Assembly: GCA_021404565.1 (NCBI GenBank)
Contig: JAAWWF010000027.1
Span: 62,001 to 126,000 of the forward strand
DNA from: Roseivirga sp.
GTDB lineage: Bacteria; Bacteroidota; Bacteroidia; Cytophagales; Cyclobacteriaceae
Direction of reading: 5' to 3'
DNA: 64,000 bases
How positions within the stretch are numbered: the first letter of the stretch is position 1; the number at the start of each line of letters is the position of its first letter. Below the pieces are notes generated by a model. The model ran no database searches. It was not told the origin of the DNA and saw only the letters and a program-made list of their open reading frames with translations. Of this stretch, positions 54,883-62,663 are shown piece by piece. Position numbers and translations under genes: made by a program.

Positions 54883-55743
54883 TTGAGCAAAACCGATCAT
54901 TTAAAGTCTACCTATTATGATTCGAGCCTAAAGAATCTAGAAAGCTTAATTAATTATCTAGAATCAATTGGTGGTAAGCCACTTACTTCAATATGCAGAA
55001 GACAGAACGCATTCAAAACTTCGTGGACTCAGAAAGACCTTAAACTGATTACCAGATGCCACATTCAGAATGCAGCAGAATACTTGGGTCATATCAAAAC
55101 TGATTGTTCCGCTAATCAAATTAAAGTAACCATAGCAGATGTTGCTTATTACGTCAAAAGCCTAGACTCCAATGAAGACTTAGCCTTTATATTATTAAGC
55201 ACCAATACCCTACCCTCTGCCATTCATTTCGATAGTGCTAAACGCTTGTTTTTTACTCACCAAATAAGAAAACAGAATCAAAACAACTATGCCACTGATC
55301 TACTGACACTCTATTCAATTAGACTATCACTTGAAAGCAGAGTCAGAGGACTTTTAGGTATCGATTTTGCTACAAGCAACTCAAAAGTCATTGGTCTATC
55401 AACGCTGATTAAAGTTGCTAAGGGACTGCAGGCAGTTGAATACACAAACAGTTTCGATTGGACTGAAATCGAATGGGTCAACCATTGGTTAAATCATCAC
55501 ATGCATAGACATATTAGACCTTACCCTTGGGTCATTTTTCAAGCATTAGAATCATTAAAGCCTTTTGTTGACCCAAAAGAACCGATTGTGAAGGAAGGCC
55601 GAGCCATTCATTCTTTTTACAGCGCTGCCTATGTGGATAATGAGGAAGAATTTGAAAAAGAGATTCAAAGCGCACTAGAAACAGAATTTCCAGAAATTGA
55701 GATCAAATGGCTATCAAAGAGAGAAATAGTAAAGAAGAAATAA
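54883..55743 (+). CDS. Cassette protein of unknown function
   Basis: The 286-residue protein starts with TTG at 54883, 23 bp after attC1. It is helical, with many charged residues, for example LYSIRLSLESRVRGLLGIDFATSNSKVIGLSTLIKVAKGL and WVNHWLNHHMHRHIRPYPWVIFQALESLKPF, and has no signal peptide or membrane helix. The histidine-rich HHMHRHIRPYPW segment at about residue 206 stands out. No family was recognised. It lies in the same cassette as the XRE/SymE pair. Confidence 0.6.
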   Translation: MSKTDHLKSTYYDSSLKNLESLINYLESIGGKPLTSICRRQNAFKTSWTQKDLKLITRCHIQNAAEYLGHIKTDCSANQIKVTIADVAYYVKSLDSNEDLAFILLSTNTLPSAIHFDSAKRLFFTHQIRKQNQNNYATDLLTLYSIRLSLESRVRGLLGIDFATSNSKVIGLSTLIKVAKGLQAVEYTNSFDWTEIEWVNHWLNHHMHRHIRPYPWVIFQALESLKPFVDPKEPIVKEGRAIHSFYSAAYVDNEEEFEKEIQSALETEFPEIEIKWLSKREIVKKK

Positions 55744-55771
55744 GCACGAAAATATTCCAAGTTTGAAAGGG

Positions 55772-56011
55772 TTAGTTTAGCCCTTCAAGCAAATCAGAGA
55801 CAGTTACCTCTAGCCCTTTCGCTATCCGCATTAATGTAAGCAAGCGAGGATTAGTTTTACCATTCTCGATCATATACAATTGAGTCCTGCCGATCTCACA
55901 ATCAAAGGCAAAAGCCTTTTGGTCTAGCCCTCTCTCCTCTCTAAGTTGCTTGATCCTCGCACCTAGTTTTTGAAAATATTTCTCCTCTTGCTTGTTCACT
56001 ATACCGAACAT
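55772..56011 (-). CDS. XRE/HTH_3 family regulator, likely antitoxin
   Basis: The 79-residue protein has a helix-turn-helix of the Cro/C1 type: LGARIKQLREERGLDQKAFAFDCEIGRTQLYMIENGKTNPRLLTLMRIAKGLEVTVSDLL. It lies divergent from the SymE-like gene, 46 bp away. Its operator-like site overlaps its own start codon. Being opposite to all other cassette genes, it is part of a compact toxin-antitoxin-like pair inside one cassette. Confidence 0.85.
   Translation of the reverse strand: MFGIVNKQEEKYFQKLGARIKQLREERGLDQKAFAFDCEIGRTQLYMIENGKTNPRLLTLMRIAKGLEVTVSDLLEGLN
55993..56010. promoter_or_regulatory. Operator-like site 1 of the XRE/SymE pair
   Basis: TGTTC-N8-GAACA, perfectly symmetric ends. It covers the first codons of the XRE gene (start codon at 56009-56011). 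The same motif with the same spacing recurs at 56033, 40 bp on. Confidence 0.65.
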
Positions 56012-56032
56012 ATAATATTTTTCACTACCTTG

Positions 56033-56050
56033 TGTTCGGAATAGCGAACA
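56033..56050. promoter_or_regulatory. Operator-like site 2 of the XRE/SymE pair
   Basis: TGTTC-N8-GAACA again, with inner bases that extend the symmetry to GTGTTCG/CGAACAC. It lies 7 bp upstream of the SymE-like start and in the middle of the promoter region of both genes. Confidence 0.7.
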
Positions 56051-56057
56051 CGCGCTA

Positions 56058-56252
56058 ATGAGTCAGGTTAGGAAACTAAAAATCCACAGTAAGTTCCGTG
56101 CAAGAACATGGGACTATACCACTGTGCCTGAAATCAGACTCGAAGGAAGGTGGCTTGAAGAATTGGGGTTCAAGGCAGGAGACCAAGTGCAGATCATACA
56201 GCAGCAGAACAAGCTGACCATAACACTCGACAAAGAACAAAAGAAACAATAA
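56058..56252 (+). CDS. SymE-like toxin
   Basis: The 64-residue protein fits SymE/PF08845: RKLKIHSKFRARTWDYTTVPEIRLEGRWLEELGFKAGDQVQI and ITLDKE. It has the AbrB-like fold of SymE, known as an SOS-induced RNA-degrading or nucleoid-binding toxin in E. coli, which is controlled by an antisense RNA there. Here an XRE regulator gene lies divergent instead. The stop at 56252 is directly followed by attC2. Confidence 0.8.
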   Translation: MSQVRKLKIHSKFRARTWDYTTVPEIRLEGRWLEELGFKAGDQVQIIQQQNKLTITLDKEQKKQ

Positions 56253-56253
56253 C

Positions 56254-56470
56254 GGCTGCCAACAAAACCTATACGTAATGCAGGGTTCCGTGGTACAGAA
56301 ATCGCAAGTATTTCATAGCCCGCCAAAGCTGCACTTTCCCTATATTCGAGTAAACCCGCCTGCCGGACGGGCAGGTTTAACCCAAAGACACAGCTTTGGC
56401 TACCTTCCGTGCAACTCGAAAGGTTCGAGCCTTGAAATCCCTCACTTGCCATAGCCAGGGCCGTTGGCTG
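56254..56470 (+). repeat. attC-like site 2
   Basis: GGCTGCCAAC (56254-56263) opens the site and GTTGGCTG (56463-56470) closes it. Inside, GCCAAAGCTG pairs with CAGCTTTGGC, TTCGAGT with ACTCGAA, and CCTGCC with GGGCAGG at the centre. The opening is the exact reverse complement of the cassette start GTTGGCAGCC (54853). The site is 217 bp and strongly similar to attC3 in its centre. Confidence 0.8.
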
Positions 56471-56492
56471 TAAGACAAACTAACCCAAACAA

Positions 56493-57791
56493 ATGAAAAG
56501 AATCTTGATAATAATTAGCGTTCTAAAACTAACTGTGATGGGATGCTCATCACGTGACAACTCTCAAAGTGTATCGGAACAATTTATTATTAACACAACC
56601 CCAGGTAAAGAAATAATACATGAAGATAATTGGGCAACTTCTGAATTAGACGATTCTCTAATTTTGAAATCAAAATCTCCTGTTATTAGCATTCAAGATG
56701 GAGATAACTCTTACAAAGATTCATGGACAATATCTCCATATATTGAATTGGATGAATATGTTGTTGAAAAATTTAAAGGAGAAAAAACAATACTATTCTA
56801 TTCAGATATTGACACAATTTCGTTTAGTATTAAACCTAACAAAAATTATGATTTTGACATTCTCTTAAATAATGGTGAAAAAGCCAAAACGAGAATAAGT
56901 ACTGACAGCAAGAAACAACCTTCTTTCGGTAAGGAAAACGCCAATACCTATCGAAATAATAATCTCAAAAGCACTTCCTTATCTGACACAATCCCCTTCA
57001 AAATTGGGAAAGACCACCGTATTCACATTGAAGGAAAAATCAATAATTCTACAAAGCTGGATTTTATATTTGATACAGGAGCCAACACAACCATAATAGC
57101 ATCTACGATCGTGGGTAACAAAGTAAATATATTAATTGATGGAGAAACCATGAATAAAGGGGCTGGAGGCAAAAATAAGACTCCAATTAGTTCATTAAAC
57201 AAATTAGAAGTTGGACACTTAGTCTGGGATAGTGTGAAAATAGTTTCGATTAATTACCAAGATCCAACTTTTGACGGAGTAATAGGATGGACTTCGTTTA
57301 AAAATAAAATACTAGAGATTGATTATAATAATGACGTCATAATTATTCATAACAAATCAATTGAAATCCCTAGTGATTATAAAAAAATGGAAACAAAAAT
57401 GATTATTGGCCTTCCATTTATAAAGGGCTCTGTTGTGATGAATAATAAAGAATTTGTTGGGTGGTTTGAATTTGACACAGGGTCCAATGGAAGTTTCGCT
57501 ATAAGTCAAAATTTTGATAAGAAGCATGGTATTAGTAATGAAATGGAAATCACTGGAACTTCAGTTGCTTCTGGAAGCTCAGGAGCAAAATGGACCATTA
57601 ATAATTATTTACTACCAAAACTTAGATTAGGAGAATTTGAAATCTTAAGAGTACCTGTATCAATACGGTCGGAAGACCCAAAAGGTGTAGGCTACCTTGA
57701 TATTTTGGGTAACAATCTACTTAAACGATTTAATACAATAATTGATTTTAAAGAAAACATCATCTATTTAAAGCCTAATGATTTAAAATAA
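56493..57791 (+). CDS. Retropepsin-like aspartic protease lipoprotein
   Basis: The 432-residue protein has a lipoprotein signal (LTVMGC, Cys at 18). Two lobes follow with LDFIFDTGANTTIIAS (D194) and WFEFDTGSNGSFAIS (D328), so both catalytic aspartates of a pepsin-like pair are in one chain. GVIGWTSFKNKILEIDYNNDVIII and DILGNNLLKRFNTIIDFKENIIYL are the matching downstream segments in each lobe. It probably cuts peptides at the envelope. The gene is very A+T-rich compared with genes outside the array. Confidence 0.85.
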   Translation: MKRILIIISVLKLTVMGCSSRDNSQSVSEQFIINTTPGKEIIHEDNWATSELDDSLILKSKSPVISIQDGDNSYKDSWTISPYIELDEYVVEKFKGEKTILFYSDIDTISFSIKPNKNYDFDILLNNGEKAKTRISTDSKKQPSFGKENANTYRNNNLKSTSLSDTIPFKIGKDHRIHIEGKINNSTKLDFIFDTGANTTIIASTIVGNKVNILIDGETMNKGAGGKNKTPISSLNKLEVGHLVWDSVKIVSINYQDPTFDGVIGWTSFKNKILEIDYNNDVIIIHNKSIEIPSDYKKMETKMIIGLPFIKGSVVMNNKEFVGWFEFDTGSNGSFAISQNFDKKHGISNEMEITGTSVASGSSGAKWTINNYLLPKLRLGEFEILRVPVSIRSEDPKGVGYLDILGNNLLKRFNTIIDFKENIIYLKPNDLK

Positions 57792-57797
57792 ATACCA

Positions 57798-58012
57798 CTG
57801 CCAGCAAAAGCTATACGTAATGCGGGATTCAGTGGTATAGGAAAGGCAGGTTTTCATAGCCCACCAGAGCTTCGCTTTCCCTATATTCGAGTAAACCCGC
57901 CTGCCGGACGGGCAGGTTTAAACCCAAAGACACCGCTTTGGCTACCGGCTGTGCGACTCGAAAGGTTACTGCCTTGAAATCCCGCACTACGCATAGCCAA
58001 ACCGTTATCAGC
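57798..58012 (+). repeat. attC-like site 3
   Basis: CTGCCAGC (57798-57805) to GTTATCAGC (58004-58012), with the crossover at G58004^T58005. CTATACGTAATGCGGGATTC (57811-57830) pairs with GAAATCCCGCACTACGCATAG (57976-57996) almost throughout. The centre from TTTCCCTATATTCGAG to GCTTTGGCTACC is nearly identical to attC2. The site is 215 bp. Confidence 0.78.
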
Positions 58013-58026
58013 AAAAACTCCCTCAA

Positions 58027-59106
58027 ATGAAGTACACTTTAATACTTATAATTTTCACTTTGCCTCTTCTCCTATCTGCTCAAAAAATATCTACTGAAGA
58101 GGTAACTGAGCTGTACCTTCTGGCTCTGGAAGATTTTGAGAGTTCACCTCTTAAACTTCATAAGATGGACTCAAAAATTCTTATAGATAAACCGGATTGC
58201 GAAAACTCTGACCTTCCAATCAAAATTGGTAACTCAGTTGTAGAATGGTTTTGCTTTGATCAAGAACTAACAACGCAATTAGAAGGCAAACTAAAGAAGC
58301 ATAATGGTCGATCTGTGATCTTAACATCGCACAGGCAGCCACATCCGGACACAATTACGGTAAGGGTTGACCAATGGACTTTAGGTAATATTGGTAACGG
58401 AACAAGATTCATACCTATTAATGAAGACAACCATCCCGAATACAGGATCAAAAATCATGATTATGTTTTTCTCAGAATCAACACTAACTGGAAACTAATA
58501 GAAAAAGCTAACACGCTTAAATCACCAACAGAAAAAGCTAAAGAGATTGAAGAAATCTTTCAAAAAGGAAACTCACTAAGTAGAGAAGGAAAATATAAAG
58601 AAGCTTTGGAGCACGTTGAAAGGTCAATGGCTATGGACTCAAACCTTTATCAAAGGTATTCATTTAGAGCAGACCTAAAGGCAAAACTTGGAATGTATGA
58701 ATCTGCTATTTCCGATATGTCAACGTGTATTGAACGTTGCAACTGCACATACAGAGAATCCCACATTTCTAGTTACTTGATAAAACGTGCAAGTTTTCAT
58801 GAACAGAATGAAGACTTTGAATCAGCACTAAAGGATGCTAATGAAAGCCTCCTGTATAATTCAAAAAGTTGGCAATCTTATCTTTATAGAGGACAACTTC
58901 TAGCTAAATCTCAGCAATTTGAAGAAGCATTGGATGACTTAAACAAATCCGCTCAACTGAATGATAACAGACCAGAAATCTTTATTACAAGAGGGCTTAT
59001 TCATGCCAAACTAGGCAACATGGAAAACGCCTGCTCTGACTTCAAAATAGTTAAAGATTGGGGCTATGAAGAAGCAAAACAATGGATGAAGGAAAACTGC
59101 AAATAA
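58027..59106 (+). CDS. Secreted TPR protein in a cassette
   Basis: The 359-residue protein has a signal peptide (MKYTLILIIFTLPLLLSAQ). The N-terminal part (about 25-165) is of unknown type and holds two cysteine pairs. At least four TPR repeats follow: GNSLSREGKYKEALEHVERSMAMD, YESAISDMSTCIE, NEDFESALKDANESLLYN, SQQFEEALDDLNKSAQLN, and GNMENACSDFKIVKDWGY. The last type, in which the helix carries a Cys and a Asp-Phe, is common in Bacteroidota TPR proteins. A role in binding partners outside the cytoplasm is likely. Confidence 0.8.
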   Translation: MKYTLILIIFTLPLLLSAQKISTEEVTELYLLALEDFESSPLKLHKMDSKILIDKPDCENSDLPIKIGNSVVEWFCFDQELTTQLEGKLKKHNGRSVILTSHRQPHPDTITVRVDQWTLGNIGNGTRFIPINEDNHPEYRIKNHDYVFLRINTNWKLIEKANTLKSPTEKAKEIEEIFQKGNSLSREGKYKEALEHVERSMAMDSNLYQRYSFRADLKAKLGMYESAISDMSTCIERCNCTYRESHISSYLIKRASFHEQNEDFESALKDANESLLYNSKSWQSYLYRGQLLAKSQQFEEALDDLNKSAQLNDNRPEIFITRGLIHAKLGNMENACSDFKIVKDWGYEEAKQWMKENCK

Positions 59107-59107
59107 A

Positions 59108-59129
59108 GCTGATAACATATGTTAGGCTC
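59108..59129 (+). repeat. Collapsed attC-like site 4
   Basis: GCTGATAAC (59108-59116), the exact reverse complement of this cassette's start GTTATCAGC, is followed after only ATAT by GTTAGGCTC (59121-59129), a good GTTRRRY core. The whole is a near-palindrome of 22 bp. The long arms of the other sites are missing, so the site may be a deletion remnant. Confidence 0.65.
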
Positions 59130-59143
59130 AATAACTGCTGATC

Positions 59144-59608
59144 ATGATAAAATTTCAGGAAGGGAACAATCAATTTAACTTTAGAAGTGTTGCTCTTATT
59201 ATTAAAGAAAATCATGTTCTAATTCAAAAAGATTTGAAAGATGATTTTTGGGCTTTACCAGGCGGTCGTGTTGAATTCTTTGAAAATTCTAGCGACACTG
59301 TTGTTAGAGAGATTTTTGAAGAACTCGGTTGGAAAGTACAACTAGTAAGACCTGTTTGGTTCATTGAAAATTTTTTCCAGATTGGAATAACTAACTTTCA
59401 TGAAACTGCAACTCTGTATTTGATGGAGATACTTGGTAACACTGAGTATCAATCAAATATTGAGTTCAGAGGGTTAGAAGATCATTTAATTTTTAAGTGG
59501 GCGGATATATCTAAATTGAATGAGATCAACTTGAAACCTAAAGAACTTAAATCTAAACTGAAAAATTTACCAAGTCAGGTAGAGTTTTTAAGTTTGGATC
59601 ACAATTGA
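59144..59608 (+). CDS. NUDIX hydrolase
   Basis: The 154-residue protein has the Nudix box GRVEFFENSSDTVVREIFEELGW (GX5EX7REUXEEXGU), with the two catalytic glutamates, in a protein of normal NUDIX length. It begins FQEGNNQFNFRSVALIIKENHVLIQ. It cuts nucleoside diphosphates linked to another group; the substrate cannot be told. It is the last gene in the cassette array, with a start 15 bp after the collapsed site 4. Confidence 0.88.
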   Translation: MIKFQEGNNQFNFRSVALIIKENHVLIQKDLKDDFWALPGGRVEFFENSSDTVVREIFEELGWKVQLVRPVWFIENFFQIGITNFHETATLYLMEILGNTEYQSNIEFRGLEDHLIFKWADISKLNEINLKPKELKSKLKNLPSQVEFLSLDHN

Positions 59609-59686
59609 ACTGTTAACTTTTTATTACTCTTGATCAATTTATTTAGACGCTATTAATTACGGTTTTTATCTCTAAGCAAGTAAACA

Positions 59687-59803
59687 GAGCATAACAGTTG
59701 CTAGCACGAATGCGCCAGAGTGCTATTCACAAATTTCATCTGATCTTCACCGTTCCTCTACCCATTCTGAAAGGATCTTTTCTCCTAGCAACTGTCTTGC
59801 TTC
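59687..59803 (+). repeat. attC-like site 5
   Basis: GAGCATAAC (59687-59695) matches the reverse complement of the cassette start GTTAGGCTC in 8 of 9 bases. ACAGTTGCTAG (59694-59704) is the exact reverse complement of CTAGCAACTGT (59785-59795). The right end, GTCTTGCTTC, is degenerate. It is 117 bp and closes the array. Confidence 0.7.
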
Positions 59804-60241
59804 TGGATTTTATCTTTCTGAACGCGGTTCTTTATAGAAGCCGTTGTGGGTGTTGGGCAGCTGCGCTATATTAGCTTCTTTCTGCCATGCTCGGGGCGCA
59901 CTCCTGCTGGCGTGGCGTTAGCAAACATCCCTCCCCCCCCCTGGCGCTCAATTCAGTAGGTTTTAACTCTACAGGCACTCAATATATTAATTCCTGAACA
60001 TGACAGGATGCATAATGCATACTCTTCAGGATACTCTCAAAACACTAACCATTGTCCATAGTAACTTCAAACAAAAGCAAAACCGGCAGATTCTTCATAT
60101 TTAGACAATTGTATGTTTTTTTAAGTTAATTTAAGAACACAAAATTTCTGCCACCAAAACTGCTAAGATCCTATCTCAATTTTTAAGGACAGGCGTTGAA
60201 AGCAAAATAGAAATTGAGTTGACGCATCAATAAAAACATCT
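59804..60241. other. Intergenic region after the array
   Basis: No gene was seen. It includes a GAACGCGGTTC hairpin at about 59819, GTTGGGCAGC at about 59857, a run of nine C at 59933-59941, and ATGCATAATGCAT at about 60008. The GTTGGGC could be an old core site, but no matching left arm was found. Confidence 0.4.
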
Positions 60242-61708
60242 ATGAAAAAATCAAAAAGCATTAACGAGGACGGAAGAAGAAATTTCATAAAGAAGGCTTC
60301 AGTGGGGGCCGCTGGATTTATGATTGTGCCAAGACACGTTCTTGGGGGAAATGGTTTCGTAGCACCAAGTGACACATTTAATATCGTTGGAATCGGTGCT
60401 GGCGGAAAGGGATTCAGTGATATATCAGAATGCGCCAAAAGTCCAAATGCTTCCGTCATAGCTTTTTGTGACGTGGACAAAAGACAGGCGACCAGGGCCA
60501 AGGAGGCCTGGCCTGACGCCAGGTACTATACAGACTTCCGTAAAATGTTGAATAAACATGAAAAGGACATCGATGGTGTAACCATATCCACACCTGACCA
60601 CATGCACGCTGTGGCCGCTTATGACGCCATGCAAAGAGGCAAACACGTTTATGTGCAAAAGCCTTTAACGCATGATATTTACGAAGCCAGAGTACTCACC
60701 GAAGCAGCGGACAAGTTTAAGGTAGTCACACAGATGGGTAATCAGGGAGCCTCGGGCGATGGTGTGCGTAAGATGAAGGAGATGTATGACTCTGGCATGA
60801 TCGGTATGGTAGAAAAGGTCGTCTGCTGGACCAACCGCCCGATATGGCCACAGGCACAACAAGTACCAGAAGGTAAAATACCTGTGCCATCAGAACTCAA
60901 TTGGGACTTATGGTTGGGTACCGCACCTTATAGAGATTACAACAAGGGATATCACCCTTTTGACTGGAGGGGTTGGGGAGATTATGGTACAGGAGCGCTT
61001 GGCGACATGGCCTGTCATATCATGGATCCGGTATTCAGGATCTTACCGATCAAATATCCCTCTTCAGTAGAATGCAGTGTAACCGGTAGCTATGTCGGCA
61101 ACTTCGCTGAGAGGGATATCTCAGCGAGTTTTCCTGACTCAAGCAAGATACATTTCACCTATCCTCGTACTGATGGCCCTGGCGAGATAAAGGTAGCATG
61201 GATGGATGGTGGTATACAGCCGGAACGTCCTGAAGGTCTGGGGCCTGACGAAGAAATGGGCAACTGGGATGGAGGATGTATTTTCTACGGCACCAAGGGC
61301 ACTCTCATGTGTGATTGCTATGGGGCCAACCCAAGATTGATCCCAACACGACTTATGGAATTAGAAGAGATGCCCGCTGAGACTGAAGTAAGAGTACCAG
61401 AAGGTCACTATGTCCAATGGGTCAATGCGGCAATGGCAGGTTATGGTAAAGGTGTTACAAGCTCTCCATTTTCATATGCCGGCCCTTTCACAGAGAGCAT
61501 CCTGATGGGCAACCTTGCCTTAAAAGCTCACGGCCTGAAGAACCCGGAATTAGAGAATGATAATTTCTGGCAGGGAAACAAGCGCTTCATTGGTCGAAAG
61601 CAATTACTATGGGATGGCTCAAAGATGGAAATCACCAACCTGAAAGAAGCGAATCAGTGGGTACAACGCAAGTACAGAGGCGATTGGGATTTTGGAACTG
61701 TTGGATAA
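60242..61708 (+). CDS. Gfo/Idh/MocA family oxidoreductase with a Tat signal
   Basis: The 488-residue protein starts with a Tat signal (GRRNFIKKASVGAAGFMIVP). The Rossmann domain has FNIVGIGAGGKGFSDI, FCDVDKRQATRAKEAWPDARYYTDFR and VDGVTISTPDHMHAVAAYDAMQRGKHVYVQKPL, where the last one is the EKP-like motif of this family (QKP here). Downstream come DMACHIMDPVFR and the sugar-binding beta sheet. Tat-exported members of this family act on sugars or glycosidic bonds in the periplasm with tightly bound NAD. No sugar gene cluster is near. Confidence 0.9.
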   Translation: MKKSKSINEDGRRNFIKKASVGAAGFMIVPRHVLGGNGFVAPSDTFNIVGIGAGGKGFSDISECAKSPNASVIAFCDVDKRQATRAKEAWPDARYYTDFRKMLNKHEKDIDGVTISTPDHMHAVAAYDAMQRGKHVYVQKPLTHDIYEARVLTEAADKFKVVTQMGNQGASGDGVRKMKEMYDSGMIGMVEKVVCWTNRPIWPQAQQVPEGKIPVPSELNWDLWLGTAPYRDYNKGYHPFDWRGWGDYGTGALGDMACHIMDPVFRILPIKYPSSVECSVTGSYVGNFAERDISASFPDSSKIHFTYPRTDGPGEIKVAWMDGGIQPERPEGLGPDEEMGNWDGGCIFYGTKGTLMCDCYGANPRLIPTRLMELEEMPAETEVRVPEGHYVQWVNAAMAGYGKGVTSSPFSYAGPFTESILMGNLALKAHGLKNPELENDNFWQGNKRFIGRKQLLWDGSKMEITNLKEANQWVQRKYRGDWDFGTVG

Positions 61709-61768
61709 TAAGTACCGGCATTTGCCTGCCAAAGTTGTGTTAATATAGACCTTTCATATGAGATTTTA

Positions 61769-61830
61769 CTCCTCCAGACGCTCACATGTACCTTAAATCC
61801 TCAGGTCTGATTTAAGGTGCAAATGAGGAG
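61769..61830. terminator. Hairpin after the oxidoreductase gene
   Basis: ACCTTAAATC (61790-61799) pairs perfectly with GATTTAAGGT (61809-61818); an outer CTCCTC/GAGGAG (61769-61774, 61825-61830) also pairs. It lies 60-120 bp after the stop and has no T-run, so it may end transcription or protect the mRNA 3' end. The remaining 190 bp to greB show nothing else. Confidence 0.5.
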
Positions 61831-62021
61831 GTAAAGATCAACGCGCTCTAACCTTCCTTTCAGTAAATTAAAACCTCCCGGTGCTCAATGCAGTGAGTAC
61901 CACTCTGTGAGGCGTACTTAAATGCATAAGAATAATTTAGTTTGCTCTGTAAGTTCGAACAGAAGAGACAATTATATTTGCAGCCGGTTATTTTTCAACA
62001 GGCAAAAAATCTATCAACAAC

Positions 62022-62495
62022 GTGAGAACTCCAATGATCACCCCGGAAGGGATGCAAAAACTAAAGGACGAAATCGATCATCTCTGGCGGGTAGAACGTC
62101 CTGAGATTACGAGGAAAGTTTCATGGGCTGCGAGTTTGGGAGATCGGTCAGAAAATGCTGATTACCACTACAATAAGAAGCGACTTCGGGAAATAGATAA
62201 ACGCATACATTACCTGCGAAAATGCGTTGATAACTTAAAAGTGATCCACTACCATCCACATCAGGAAGGAAAAGTAATGTTTGGTGCCTGGATCGAAATT
62301 GAAAACAACAACGGCTTAAAAAAACGGCTTCGTATTGTAGGCTATGAAGAGCTCATTGGCATGAAAGATTACATCTCAATAGATTCCCCCATCGCCATGG
62401 CCTTGCTTAAAAAAGAAGCCGGTGATGAGGTACTCGTACAAACACCAGCCGCCAGCATGACCTGGAAGATTCACAAAATAGAGTACGAAAAATAA
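62022..62495 (+). CDS. greB: Transcription elongation factor GreB
   Basis: The 157-residue protein starts with GTG at 62022 (MRTPMITPEGMQKLKDEIDHLWRVERPEITRKVSWAASLGDRSENADYHYNKKRLREID). The N-terminal coiled coil has the acidic tip GDRSENAD, with the residues that rearm RNA polymerase, and the C-terminal FKBP-like part has GAWIEIENNNG and DYISIDSPIAMALLKKEAGDEV. The match to E. coli GreB is close over its full length. It rescues backtracked polymerase by inducing cleavage of RNA. Confidence 0.95.
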   Translation: MRTPMITPEGMQKLKDEIDHLWRVERPEITRKVSWAASLGDRSENADYHYNKKRLREIDKRIHYLRKCVDNLKVIHYHPHQEGKVMFGAWIEIENNNGLKKRLRIVGYEELIGMKDYISIDSPIAMALLKKEAGDEVLVQTPAASMTWKIHKIEYEK

Positions 62496-62616
62496 CCTCT
62501 CCTCCTCCTTTGCACCAATGAGGTCAGACTCAAAGCATCCTGTACTCTTTCATTAGATTTAATCCAGTGTTATCGTAAGGCACTATTTCTGGTTATCAGC
62601 CAAATTCGAAAAATAT

Positions 62617-62631
62617 TACTACAAACTAGTA
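62617..62631. promoter_or_regulatory. Inverted repeat TACTA-N5-TAGTA, distal operator-like site
   Basis: TACTACAAACTAGTA is a perfect 5-bp inverted repeat with 5-bp spacing, 51 bp upstream of the PadR start. The same motif recurs at 62664, 47 bp downstream. Confidence 0.6.
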
Positions 62632-62663
62632 TTAATTCAAATCTCTCCCTATATTGGCAATAG

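Larger units (their letters stand above)
52701..59803. mobile_element. Integron-like cassette array with a tyrosine recombinase
   Basis: A minus-strand tyrosine recombinase gene, an attI-like region and then five proposed cassettes on the plus strand. Between the cassettes lie inverted-repeat sites with AAC near the left end and GTT near the right end, and long paired arms. In the second and fourth cassettes the start is the perfect reverse complement of the start of the same cassette's own site (GTTGGCAGCC with GGCTGCCAAC; GTTATCAGC with GCTGATAAC); the first and fifth match in 8 of 8 and 8 of 9 bases, the third in 6 of 8. The cassettes are clearly more A+T-rich than the genes on each side. 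Confidence 0.75.

Noticed and set aside
56114-58026. Minus-strand frames with a shared NLPVRQAGLLEYRES sequence at 56114-56452 and 57829-58026
   Set aside because: Both frames are inside the attC-like sites 2 and 3; their likeness is that of the DNA repeat, not of a gene.
59933-59941. Run of nine C as a phase-variable tract
   Set aside because: It lies in no reading frame and no promoter element can be shown next to it.
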